From positions 1-20,935 of the forward strand of contig CAYNNP010000110.1 in NCBI GenBank assembly GCA_964398215.1: a stretch of 20,935 nt of DNA. The letters are read 5' to 3'. Made by a program: the position numbers and the translations under genes. Position 1 is the first letter of the stretch. The number at the start of each line of letters is the position of its first letter. Origin of the DNA: CAYNNP01 sp964398215. Its GTDB lineage: Bacteria; Planctomycetota; Planctomycetia; Pirellulales; Pirellulaceae. The notes under the pieces were generated by a model, which worked only from the letters and a program-made list of their open reading frames with translations, had not been told where the DNA came from and did not search any database. This document shows positions 1 to 7,326 of the stretch, in pieces.

Positions 1-43
1 AACACCACATGAAAAACCGCAACTTCAGAACGCGTGAGCGCGG

Positions 44-66
44 TCCCTCGCTAACGCTTCGGGTTA
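44..66. repeat. Pirellulaceae-type intergenic repeat (single copy here)
   Basis: The minus strand reads TAACCCGAAGCGTTAGCGAG followed by GGA. I recall this as a very common intergenic word in Rhodopirellula-like genomes. It lies just downstream of hisB, outside any gene. I found only one copy in this window, so its repetitive nature is recalled knowledge and not shown here. No function can be assigned. Confidence 0.5.
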
Positions 67-81
67 CCAAAACAGCGTGGC

Positions 82-669
82 CTACAGTGTGCCCTTGGTG
101 CTTGGGATTCCATCACTACGCGGATCGCTTTCTGCAGCCATCCGGATCGCTCGCGCCGTGGCTTTGAAAACGCACTCGGCGATGTGATGTCCGTTTCGGC
201 CGTGATGCAAAATCACATGCAAGTTGCAATTGGCGTTGGCGGCAAACGATTGCCAGAAGTGTTCAATCAGCTCGCTATCGAACGTGCCGATTTTGGACGC
301 AGCAATCGGTGCGTGATATTCAAACGCATAGCGACCGCCAAGGTCGACCGCTGATGTTACCAGGCACTCGTCCATCGGCAATGTAAAGTGGCCATAGCGC
401 CGCGTACCCGCCCGGTCACCCAGTGCTTGATCAACGGCTTGCCCCAGGCAGATCCCAATGTCTTCGGCGGTGTGATGATCGTCGACGTGATAGTCACCTT
501 TGGCGACGACATCCAAATCAATCATCGCATGCTTGGCCAACAAATCCATCATGTGATCCAGGAACCCAATTCCCGATTCACGTGAGCCCGCGCCAGTTCC
601 ATCCAAGTTCAAACTCAGTTGGATATCGGTTTCGCCTGTCTTTCGTTTGATGGTGGCCGTACGATTCAT
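82..669 (-). CDS. hisB: Imidazoleglycerol-phosphate dehydratase
   Basis: This cytoplasmic enzyme dehydrates imidazole glycerol phosphate to imidazole acetol phosphate in histidine biosynthesis. The 195-residue protein is the usual length for the monofunctional enzyme, with no phosphatase domain attached. The two Mn-binding repeats are clear: GIGFLDHMMDLLAKH followed by DDHHTAEDIG, and in the second half ILHHGRNGHHIAE. The start ATG fits the family N-terminus (NRTATIKRKTGETDI). No Shine-Dalgarno sequence is obvious. It is the last gene of the hisS-AlkD-hisC-hisB run, 79 bases after hisC. The product of its reaction is the substrate of HisC. Identification is secure. Confidence 0.97.
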   Translation of the reverse strand: MNRTATIKRKTGETDIQLSLNLDGTGAGSRESGIGFLDHMMDLLAKHAMIDLDVVAKGDYHVDDHHTAEDIGICLGQAVDQALGDRAGTRRYGHFTLPMDECLVTSAVDLGGRYAFEYHAPIAASKIGTFDSELIEHFWQSFAANANCNLHVILHHGRNGHHIAECVFKATARAIRMAAESDPRSDGIPSTKGTL

Positions 670-748
670 TTTGTTTTCAATGGGAAGGTTGTTCTAGAGA
701 AGTTCTATTTGCGGAGTGATGTGGAGAGTCAGACCGAATCCAACCAGG

Positions 749-1813
749 TCATGCTTGTTGTAAAAACCGCTCAATCATCATTAGGCAAGCATCGATCTGT
801 TTGTTCGTGCCAACGGAAATTCGTATCCCGTCCGACCAATCGGGATACTGCATGTATCGAACCAAGATCTGGTTTTTCTTCAAGAATTCGTACATCGCCT
901 GATGTTGCCCGCCCGGATGGGTGCACCACACAAAGTTGGCTTGAGACGGAATCACATCAAAACCCAATTCAGTCAGTCGATCCGCAAGTCGCGAGCGCGT
1001 CTTTTTGATCAGCCCCGTAATCGACTCCAGCCATGGCTGACACGACACCGCGGCCGTTGCAGCGGCGATCGAGATCACGTCACAGTTGTAGCTATCCTTG
1101 ATCTTCGTCAGTTCGGCGATGATGTGTGGCTGAGCGACCAAGAACCCGAACCGAATTCCGGCCAAGGCATACGACTTGCTCAGTGTTCGCGTGACCATGA
1201 CGCGTTCGTTTTCTTGTACCAAACTCAAACAGTTGTCCTGGGCAAAGTCCGCGTAGGCTTCATCGATTACCAAAGGACACGTCAAACTTTCTGCAATTTT
1301 CGCAACGTCGGCTTTGGGCACAACTGTCCCAGATGGACTATTTGGATTCGGAAGCAACACGAGTCGGGTTTCATCATCGTTTTCACCAAACGCTGCGGGC
1401 AACGTCCAGTCCTTGGCGAAACTGACTTGCTCCCACGCTGCACCTTGGATGTCTGCCAACGTTCGGTACAGGATGTAACTGGGATAGGGTAAACGCAATC
1501 GCTGGCCTTCACCGACAAAACCGCGAACAAGAATCGTCAGGATTTCATCGCTACCGTTGCCCGCCAAGATCCATTCTGGTCCCGGCAACCCAAGCGCATT
1601 AGCGGCCGCACGACAGAAAGTGTGGGCGATGGGATCGGGATACCGATTCAATGGACCGTATGCCGCATTTTGAATCGCAACGATCACTTCGTCAGGTGGA
1701 TCGTAAGGGTTTTCGTTCGTGTTCAGCTTGATGAATTTGCCAGGCGGCGGTTGCTCACCGGGTGCGTACGGCAACATCTTGGCAAGAGCGCGGCGAAAGA
1801 TCGAATTAGTCAT
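749..1813 (-). CDS. hisC: Histidinol-phosphate aminotransferase
   Basis: This PLP-dependent class I/II aminotransferase converts imidazole acetol phosphate and glutamate to histidinol phosphate and 2-oxoglutarate, the step after HisB. The 354 residues match the family length. Visible features are the N-terminal LNTNENPYDPP segment, the AGNGSDEIL cofactor-phosphate region, the VIDEAYADF aspartate and tyrosine, and the Schiff-base lysine in TRTLSKSYALAGIRFGF. The C-terminal RISVGT arginine motif binds the substrate carboxylate. The start lies 6 bases after the stop of the upstream AlkD-like gene, so the two are very probably translated from one mRNA. Paralogues that act on aromatic substrates exist in this family, but the neighbouring hisB favours the histidine role. 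Confidence 0.96.
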   Translation of the reverse strand: MTNSIFRRALAKMLPYAPGEQPPPGKFIKLNTNENPYDPPDEVIVAIQNAAYGPLNRYPDPIAHTFCRAAANALGLPGPEWILAGNGSDEILTILVRGFVGEGQRLRLPYPSYILYRTLADIQGAAWEQVSFAKDWTLPAAFGENDDETRLVLLPNPNSPSGTVVPKADVAKIAESLTCPLVIDEAYADFAQDNCLSLVQENERVMVTRTLSKSYALAGIRFGFLVAQPHIIAELTKIKDSYNCDVISIAAATAAVSCQPWLESITGLIKKTRSRLADRLTELGFDVIPSQANFVWCTHPGGQHQAMYEFLKKNQILVRYMQYPDWSDGIRISVGTNKQIDACLMMIERFLQQA

Positions 1814-1819
1814 GGTGTC

Positions 1820-2539
1820 TTACAGCGCCAAATACTGTTTGCGTTTCCGTTCGGGTAATTTCTCGATCGCATAGCGAAGCATCGTTCGCGGCATCCGATT
1901 AACGTTCTCATCTAGAAAGTCTAGCAGCACGTCCAACTCGACTTTACCGGCTTCGCGAAGCATCCACCCGACAGCTTTATGCATCAGGTCATGTTCGTGG
2001 TCCAAGAACCAATCGGCGAGCCGCAAAATCCAATCAAACTCCGCATTCTTGATCATTGGAAAGCAAGCGATCACGCTCACACGTTCTCGCCAAAGATGAC
2101 CGGATTCAGCAAGTTCATCCAGGATCACTCGTTCGTCCTCACGATCCAACAACCAGTCGCCCAAGATCTTGTGCGCTGACGAATCGACCAGGTCCCAATT
2201 GTTAACATGATCTAGGAGACTCAAATACAATTCAACGATACCAGACTTTGTGGCTTCCATTTTGGCCCGCTGATATTGCAGCACCAAGATCAACAATCCC
2301 GTCAAGCGATACTCGTGAACAGGATCTTTGACCAGTTTGATCAATTCTGTTTCTGGCATTGCCCGAAACGATTTCGCCACCTTGCGCTGATTCGGAACAG
2401 TGACACCGATGAATTGATCTCCCTCGCCATACTCACCCTTTCCAGTTTTGAAAAAGTGAGGAAAGAACGCAGCCTTCTCCGGGTTGATATGAACTTTTAA
2501 TGCTTCTTTGGCATCGGCAGCATTCATCACCAGACTCAC
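1820..2539 (-). CDS. alkD: AlkD-like DNA alkylation repair glycosylase
   Basis: This 239-residue, all-helical HEAT-like repeat protein belongs to the AlkD/AlkC DNA glycosylase superfamily, which removes positively charged alkylated bases (3-methyl and 7-methyl purines). The residues associated with AlkD catalysis are present: Trp and Asp in NNWDLVDSSA, an Arg in WRERVSVIACF, and the Trp of HKAVGWMLREAG. The start ATG overlaps the hisS stop by four bases (ATGA), so translation is coupled. An internal Met at residue 5 is an alternative start. The position between hisS and hisC is odd for a repair gene and probably reflects chance operon membership. Family assignment is firm; substrate range is inferred. 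Confidence 0.9.
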   Translation of the reverse strand: MSLVMNAADAKEALKVHINPEKAAFFPHFFKTGKGEYGEGDQFIGVTVPNQRKVAKSFRAMPETELIKLVKDPVHEYRLTGLLILVLQYQRAKMEATKSGIVELYLSLLDHVNNWDLVDSSAHKILGDWLLDREDERVILDELAESGHLWRERVSVIACFPMIKNAEFDWILRLADWFLDHEHDLMHKAVGWMLREAGKVELDVLLDFLDENVNRMPRTMLRYAIEKLPERKRKQYLAL

Positions 2540-3873
2540 TTGCCAAGTAACTGGTTGATGCGCTGCACTAGATCGCTAGGTGCATCATGGCTGTACGCCA
2601 CATCCTCGGTTTCTTTCTTGGCAAGAATCTTGATTTGGCAACGAGATTCTTGCCACTCGTCACCACCAGCGATGATTGCCAAATCAAACCCATGTCGATC
2701 CGCATACTTGAGCTGAGCCCCCAGTTTCTTTGCGTCAGGATAGACTTCGGCGTTGATGCCGGCGCTGCGCAAGTTGGTTGCTAGCTGCAGATAGTCATTC
2801 CGAAAATCAGCATCGAAAAATGGGATTAGCACGGGGGCGGGCGTTGCCGCCTTGGGCAGCAGATCCAACTGTTCCATCGCCGCCAATAGTCGATCCAAGC
2901 CGAGTGACGCGCCGATGCCAGGCAGGTGCTGTTTGGTATACAGCCCGGCAAGATTGTCATACCGACCACCACTACAGACACTGCCAATCGAGGGCAGGTC
3001 ATCCAGCGTCGTTTCAAAAATCACACCGGTGTAATAGTCCAATCCTCGCGCGATCGAAACATCCAGCTTCATTCGTTCGGTTGGGACGCCCGATGCGATC
3101 GCGCCTTCGTAGATTTCTCTCAGGCGGTTGATCCCAGCCGCAGCGGTATCGTTACCACCTGTGATCTCTGGCAATGCCTCCAGCACTGAAGCTCCGTCGC
3201 CGTCACACTCAGCCAACTTCAGCACTTGGTCTGCCTGTTCCGGTTGGATCTCGGCAGCGGTGCACATCTCGGCAGCCGTTTTCTCACGACCGATCTTGGC
3301 AAGTTTGTCCAGGCTACGTAGCACGGGAACGGATTTGTCCGCCAACCCCAGATGTTCCAACAACCCGCTCAGCACCGCGCGGTTATTGATGCTGATTGTG
3401 AAACGTTCGAACCCGATTGTCGCAAGCAGTTGATTGATCACCGCAACAGCTTCGATATCAGCCAAGACCGATTCGGTCCCGATCGTATCGAAATCGCACT
3501 GAACGAATTCGCGGTAGCGCCCAGCTTGAGGTCGCTCTCCGCGCCAAACCGGGGCGATCTGATAACGCTTGAATGGGGTGCCAAGCGTAGCTGCATGCTG
3601 GGCGGCAAACCGCGCCAGTGGGACGGTCAAGTCAAAACGCATGCCAACTTGTCGGCCGCCTGCATCCTCGAATCGATAGATCTGGCGATCCGCTTCTTCG
3701 CTGCCTTTGCCCAGCAAAATCTCCAGCAGTTCTAGCGCCGGTGTATCGATAGGAGCAAATCCAAAGGATCGAAATACATGCCGCGAAGTCTCCATCAGCG
3801 TTTCGCGCGGGATCATTACCGCAGGCAGGTAGTCACGGAAACCGTTTAACGTACGAGGCTTGATCAAAGACAT
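2536..3873 (-). CDS. hisS: Histidyl-tRNA synthetase
   Basis: This class II aminoacyl-tRNA synthetase charges tRNA-His with histidine. The 445 residues show the N-terminal GFRDYLP segment, class II motif 2 around RYQIAPVWRGERPQAGRYRE followed by FVQCDFD, and the histidine-specific ARGLDYYTGVIFE signature. The GIGASLGLDRL stretch is class II motif 3. The C-terminal part is the anticodon-binding domain (VLIPFFDADFRNDYLQLA onward). These parts separate it from HisZ, which lacks a proper anticodon-binding domain. It is the first gene of the run leading to hisB and overlaps the next gene by four bases. No Shine-Dalgarno sequence is obvious. Co-transcription of HisRS with two histidine biosynthesis genes is notable. 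Confidence 0.97.
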   Translation of the reverse strand: MSLIKPRTLNGFRDYLPAVMIPRETLMETSRHVFRSFGFAPIDTPALELLEILLGKGSEEADRQIYRFEDAGGRQVGMRFDLTVPLARFAAQHAATLGTPFKRYQIAPVWRGERPQAGRYREFVQCDFDTIGTESVLADIEAVAVINQLLATIGFERFTISINNRAVLSGLLEHLGLADKSVPVLRSLDKLAKIGREKTAAEMCTAAEIQPEQADQVLKLAECDGDGASVLEALPEITGGNDTAAAGINRLREIYEGAIASGVPTERMKLDVSIARGLDYYTGVIFETTLDDLPSIGSVCSGGRYDNLAGLYTKQHLPGIGASLGLDRLLAAMEQLDLLPKAATPAPVLIPFFDADFRNDYLQLATNLRSAGINAEVYPDAKKLGAQLKYADRHGFDLAIIAGGDEWQESRCQIKILAKKETEDVAYSHDAPSDLVQRINQLLGK

Positions 3874-3917
3874 TTTTCAACGTTGGTCAGGATGGATTGA
3901 CGGGACGAAAGATCACC

Positions 3918-4076
3918 ATGGTGGACGACAAAATGACTCGCAAAGTTCACATCAGTCCAAATCAGCGAGCACGAATTGTTCTTGCCAAAATTGTCCCTCG
4001 TCCCAGCGGAAAGCCAATACGAGCTTCTGTATGGGGACAAAAGGTCTCAAGTAGAGAGCTGCATCGACGCGCATAA
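3918..4076 (+). CDS. Possible small basic protein (52 aa), unknown function
   Basis: An open frame begins at ATG 3918 and reads MVDDKMTRKVHISPNQRARI, ending SSRELHRRA and a TAA stop. The product is strongly basic, with no cysteines and no membrane segment. I do not recognise a family. Three points argue for a real gene. It fills the otherwise empty space between the divergent hisS and the convergent rpmJ. Its stop codon falls exactly at the start of a hairpin with T-rich tails on both strands. The protein is not low-complexity. Against it, there is no good Shine-Dalgarno sequence, the length is short, and chance open frames of this size are common. The second Met (residue 6) is an alternative start. 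Confidence 0.3.
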   Translation: MVDDKMTRKVHISPNQRARIVLAKIVPRPSGKPIRASVWGQKVSSRELHRRA

Positions 4077-4101
4077 AAAAACGGCCAGCCTAGAGCTGAC
4101 C
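4075..4101. terminator. Bidirectional rho-independent terminator
   Basis: A 7-bp stem (GGCCAGC with GCTGACC, one G-U pair on the minus strand) encloses a 5-base loop. On the minus strand it is followed by a run of seven T, so it terminates rpmJ. On the plus strand the stem is followed by ATTTGTGTTTTT, a weaker T-rich tail that could end a plus-strand transcript such as the candidate small gene at 3918-4076. Confidence 0.8.
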
Positions 4102-4137
4102 ATTTGTGTTTTTCAATAAACCGGTTTTTAGATGCGA

Positions 4138-4290
4138 CTAGCGTCGCGCCTTTTTCACCTTGGCTCCGCCCTGGCGTACTTTGAATTTCGGGTTACTTTT
4201 GCAAATCACGTAGATTCTGCCTCGGCGCTTAACCACTTGGCAATCAGGGTGGCGGTACTTCAGGGCACCGATGCTGCTGACAACTTTCAT
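4138..4290 (-). CDS. rpmJ: 50S ribosomal protein L36, zinc-ligand-poor (type B-like)
   Basis: This 50-residue basic protein starts MKVVSSIGALKYRHPDCQVV and continues KRRGRIYVICKSNPKFKVRQ, a clear match to bacterial L36. It resembles the YkgO/RpmJ2 form of E. coli: only two cysteines (C17 and C30) remain, and the usual CxxC zinc-knuckle pair and the final histidine are absent. It should therefore be zinc-independent. The C-terminus carries a basic extension (GGAKVKKARR). It is a single gene with its own terminator 37 bases downstream. Upstream, it diverges from larC across about 150 bases that must hold both promoters; I could not define either with confidence. Confidence 0.95.
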   Translation of the reverse strand: MKVVSSIGALKYRHPDCQVVKRRGRIYVICKSNPKFKVRQGGAKVKKARR

Positions 4291-4444
4291 CGCATCGTCC
4301 AGTTAAATAGTATCGTTTCAGTGAAGCCGGCCAGCAGAAGTTGTTGATGCTTCTGGTTTTTGGCCGGGTTGGATGTTTCGGGCCTCAGAATATAACGGTT
4401 GGCCCGCAACCTTCAATGTCAAACAACCAACGAAAAGCAGACAA

Positions 4445-5935
4445 ATGTCCCGAATTGCCTACTTTGACTGTCTGAGCGGAATCAGCGGCGATATGACGCT
4501 GGGCGCTCTGATCGACCTAGGAGTGGATCCAGGGTTGATTCAATCGGCCGTGCGGTCGATGGGCCTGCCCGATCTGTCGATCGAAGCAAACACGGTCAAA
4601 AAATGTGGTTTTCGTGCCATTAAGGTGAATATCGACCATCCGCCAGAGCACGCCCATCGGCATTTGCACCATATCACTGAAATGATCGATCGGGCCGATC
4701 AGGTCGCCGCTCCAGCCAAAGATCTGGCAAAAGCAATCTTTCAGGAAGTCGCTGTCGCGGAGGCGAAGGTCCACGGCACAACCCTCCAAAAAGTTCACTT
4801 TCATGAAGTCGGAGCCATCGACTCGATTGCCGATATCGTCGGGTGCGCGGTCGGGCTTCATGATTTGGGCATTCAAACGATTGCCGCATCGGCCGTCCCA
4901 ACCGGGACCGGATCTATCAAGATCGCCCATGGACGCGTGTCCGTTCCCGCACCGGCAACGGCCGAGATTCTGCGTGGTATCCCGATTGCCGCCAGCGATA
5001 TCCAAGCCGAATTGACCACACCAACCGGCGCCGCGATCCTAAAGGCCAATGCGACGGCATTCGGGCCGATGCCAGCAATGACGATCGAAGCTGTTGGATA
5101 CGGCGCTGGCACGATGGACATTGATGGACAAGCCAACGTGCTACGAGTCTTGCTGGGACAAACGAGCGCCGCTACCGATGGGCTTGCCAATGTTCAGTCC
5201 GATGATGTGGTCGTGCTCAGTACCAACATCGATGATTGTTCGGCCGAAAGATTGGCGGATTGTGCAGAGCGGTTGATGAAGGAAGGCGCTCTGGATGTTT
5301 TCCAAGTTCCATGCACTATGAAAAAAGGTCGTGCCGGTGTGATGTTGACCGTGATCGCATCCCCCGTGCAAGTTCCGTCGCTTGAACAAATCATCTTTCA
5401 ACACACGTCAACCATTGGCATCCGTCGACATTCAACTCAGCGTCACAAGTTGGCGCGTGCTAGCGTGCGAGTCGAAACCCAATTCGGTGAAGTCAACGGA
5501 AAGATTGTCGAGCTTCCCGATGGCACGAAACGCTTTTCTGTCGAAGACGATAGCGCGAAACAGTTGGCAGCCAAACACGACACGACAGCGTTGGCCGTCA
5601 CCGAAGCCGCGCGGGCTGCCTGGCGAAAGCAAGCTGGCAAAGCAAAATCGAAGCCGAAAAAAGAAGATGTACTCGAAGTCCGCTTTCCGCCGGGCACCAA
5701 TCAACAGCAACAAAACATCCGGATCAAAAAACTGCGAAAGATGTTGCGTCGCGGCCGCACTGTTCGAATCGTCTGTATGAGCAAAGACCAAGACGAGAAT
5801 CGCCTGCTAAAAACTCAACAGCGAATGGAAGCAATCCTTGAGACGATCCAGCCGGATGGATCCGCCGTCACAGGACCGCGTCAAAAAGGTCGCCGAATCG
5901 TGTGCGTGGTTGCCAATGGTAACCACGCTGAGTAG
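4445..5935 (+). CDS. larC: LarC nickel-pincer cofactor synthase fused to an IF3 C-terminal-like domain
   Basis: LarC is the CTP-dependent cyclometallase that inserts nickel to finish the nickel-pincer nucleotide of lactate racemase-type enzymes. Residues 1-400 are a full LarC: FDCLSGISGDMTLGALIDLG at the N-terminus, HFHEVGAIDSIADIVG from His118, TNIDDCSAE (usually TNIDDMNPE), MKKGRAGVMLTV and TIGIRRH. It is one continuous frame, unlike the Lactobacillus gene that needs a frameshift. After a lysine-rich linker (KQAGKAKSKPKKED), residues 408-492 resemble the IF3 C-terminal domain: EVRFPPGT, then IKKLRKMLRRGRTVRIVC, then a GPRQKGRRIVCVVAN ending. I start at ATG 4445 because family similarity begins there; an in-frame ATG at 4373 would add 24 unrelated residues. 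No larA, larB or larE is in the window. The role of the fused domain is unknown. Confidence 0.93.
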   Translation: MSRIAYFDCLSGISGDMTLGALIDLGVDPGLIQSAVRSMGLPDLSIEANTVKKCGFRAIKVNIDHPPEHAHRHLHHITEMIDRADQVAAPAKDLAKAIFQEVAVAEAKVHGTTLQKVHFHEVGAIDSIADIVGCAVGLHDLGIQTIAASAVPTGTGSIKIAHGRVSVPAPATAEILRGIPIAASDIQAELTTPTGAAILKANATAFGPMPAMTIEAVGYGAGTMDIDGQANVLRVLLGQTSAATDGLANVQSDDVVVLSTNIDDCSAERLADCAERLMKEGALDVFQVPCTMKKGRAGVMLTVIASPVQVPSLEQIIFQHTSTIGIRRHSTQRHKLARASVRVETQFGEVNGKIVELPDGTKRFSVEDDSAKQLAAKHDTTALAVTEAARAAWRKQAGKAKSKPKKEDVLEVRFPPGTNQQQQNIRIKKLRKMLRRGRTVRIVCMSKDQDENRLLKTQQRMEAILETIQPDGSAVTGPRQKGRRIVCVVANGNHAE

Positions 5936-5940
5936 CCCGC

Positions 5941-5970
5941 AATAAAACCCGCTGCCGGAGCGGGCTTGTA
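5941..5970. terminator. Hairpin terminator between convergent larC and serS
   Basis: A 6-bp GC-rich stem (CCCGCT with AGCGGG, 5948-5964) lies in the 35-base gap between the two stop codons. On the minus strand it is followed by TTTTATT, making it a good intrinsic terminator for serS. On the plus strand it is followed by CTTGTATTATT, a weaker tail that may serve larC. On the minus strand it begins right at the serS stop codon. Confidence 0.75.
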
Positions 5971-7245
5971 TTATTGCAAAACGTCTGTGCCCATCCACGG
6001 TTGCAATGCTTTTGGCACGCCGATGCTTCCGTCGGCCCGTTGGTGGTTTTCCAAAATAGCAATCATCGCGCGTCCGGTCGCGATCGCGGTACCATTCAGC
6101 GTGTGAACGAACTGCGTTCCCTTTTTGCCGGACTGCTTGAAACGAATGTTTAACCGGCGTGCTTGGTAGTCAGTGCAATTACTGGTGCTAGTGACTTCGC
6201 CCCAAGCACCGTCATCGCCACGGCCGGGCATCCAAGCCTCCAGGTCGTATTTGCGATACGCTGGCCCGCCCAGGTCACCGGTAGCAGTATCAATCACACG
6301 ATACGGTACTTCCAGTTGATCAAAAATCTCGCATTCCAGTTCTCGCATTTCTTCATGCAATGCGTCACTCTGCTCGGGAGCTGAAAACGCAAACATCTCG
6401 ACTTTGGTGAATTGGTGAACGCGATAAAGTCCCTTCGACGCGCGGCCAGCGGCACCGGCTTCTGTGCGGAAACAATGGCTAAGCCCACAAAGCCGGATCG
6501 GCAATTCTTCAAAATCGACCACTTGCCCCGACATCATTCCGCCAAGTGTGATTTCTGCGGTAGCAACCAAATTCAGCTCGGTATTTTCGATGCTATAAAT
6601 TTGAGTTTCAGGGCCACGCGGATTGAATCCTGTTCCATGCAAAATACTGGTCAGCGCCAAGTCCGGTGTGGCAACGGGTGTGAATTTTTTGTCGCTTAAA
6701 AAACTGACGGCGAACTGTTGCAGCGCGAGATCCAATCGGACGGCTGCATTGCGCAAGAAATAGAAACCGGCGCCTGCGACCCTTGCACCGCCTTCAAAGT
6801 CGAACAAGTCATGCCGCTCGCCTAGAGCCAAATGATCTTTTGCGGCGAAGTCGAATTCGGGCTTGGGGTTTTTTCCAAAAGAAAGTTCTTTGGCGTCATC
6901 TTCACCGCCATCGGGCACATCAGGGTGCGTCATGTTGGGGATGATCGTTTGCAAATCAACGATCTGCGTTTCCAGTTCGTCGTGCTCCTTTTGAGCAGCG
7001 TCTTTTTGGGCTCGCAACTCACGCCCTTTGGTAATCAACGTTTGGCGTTCGTCATCCGACTTTGCGCCTTTGATTTTCTTGGTCGTATCGTTGGCCTGTT
7101 GGTTCAAATCCTGCGACTGACGAAGCTTTTCCAATCGCTGCTCGTCCAGACTCAGAATCTGATCGATATCACAGGGGACACCGCGGCGTTGGCAATTTTC
7201 TTTGACGGCATCAGCGTTCTGGATGATGTATTTTCTATCAAGCAT
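5971..7245 (-). CDS. serS: Seryl-tRNA synthetase
   Basis: This class II synthetase charges tRNA-Ser and tRNA-Sec with serine. The 424 residues are the usual length. Roughly the first 110 residues form the long helical coiled-coil arm that contacts the tRNA variable arm (rich in K, E and Q). The catalytic core shows TAEITLGGMMSG, motif 2 around CFRTEAGAAGRASKGLYRVH and motif 3 NGTAIATGRAMIAILENHQ. The start at ATG 7245 (MLDRKYIIQNADAVKENC) matches the family N-terminus; an upstream in-frame TTG at 7281 would add twelve unrelated residues. It lies 81 bases downstream of the M20 peptidase gene on the same strand, so co-transcription is possible. Confidence 0.97.
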   Translation of the reverse strand: MLDRKYIIQNADAVKENCQRRGVPCDIDQILSLDEQRLEKLRQSQDLNQQANDTTKKIKGAKSDDERQTLITKGRELRAQKDAAQKEHDELETQIVDLQTIIPNMTHPDVPDGGEDDAKELSFGKNPKPEFDFAAKDHLALGERHDLFDFEGGARVAGAGFYFLRNAAVRLDLALQQFAVSFLSDKKFTPVATPDLALTSILHGTGFNPRGPETQIYSIENTELNLVATAEITLGGMMSGQVVDFEELPIRLCGLSHCFRTEAGAAGRASKGLYRVHQFTKVEMFAFSAPEQSDALHEEMRELECEIFDQLEVPYRVIDTATGDLGGPAYRKYDLEAWMPGRGDDGAWGEVTSTSNCTDYQARRLNIRFKQSGKKGTQFVHTLNGTAIATGRAMIAILENHQRADGSIGVPKALQPWMGTDVLQ

Positions 7246-7326
7246 TGGTATTTGGATTCTCGGTTCAAGCAAGCGAATCAATGTCGCTTGGGAATTGGAC
7301 GGTTTTGGATTATCAGATGTTCGGGG

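Noticed and set aside
902..1492. 196-codon plus-strand open frame opposite hisC
   Set aside because: It is antisense to a secure aminotransferase and has no domain or upstream signals.
3874..4137. T-box-like leader for hisS
   Set aside because: I looked for a T-box bulge or a specifier hairpin on the minus strand and saw none. T-boxes are also not expected in planctomycetes.
5094..5276. Frameshifted LarC2-like second gene, as in Lactobacillus larC
   Set aside because: The LarC frame runs unbroken from 4445 to 5935, so no programmed frameshift is needed.
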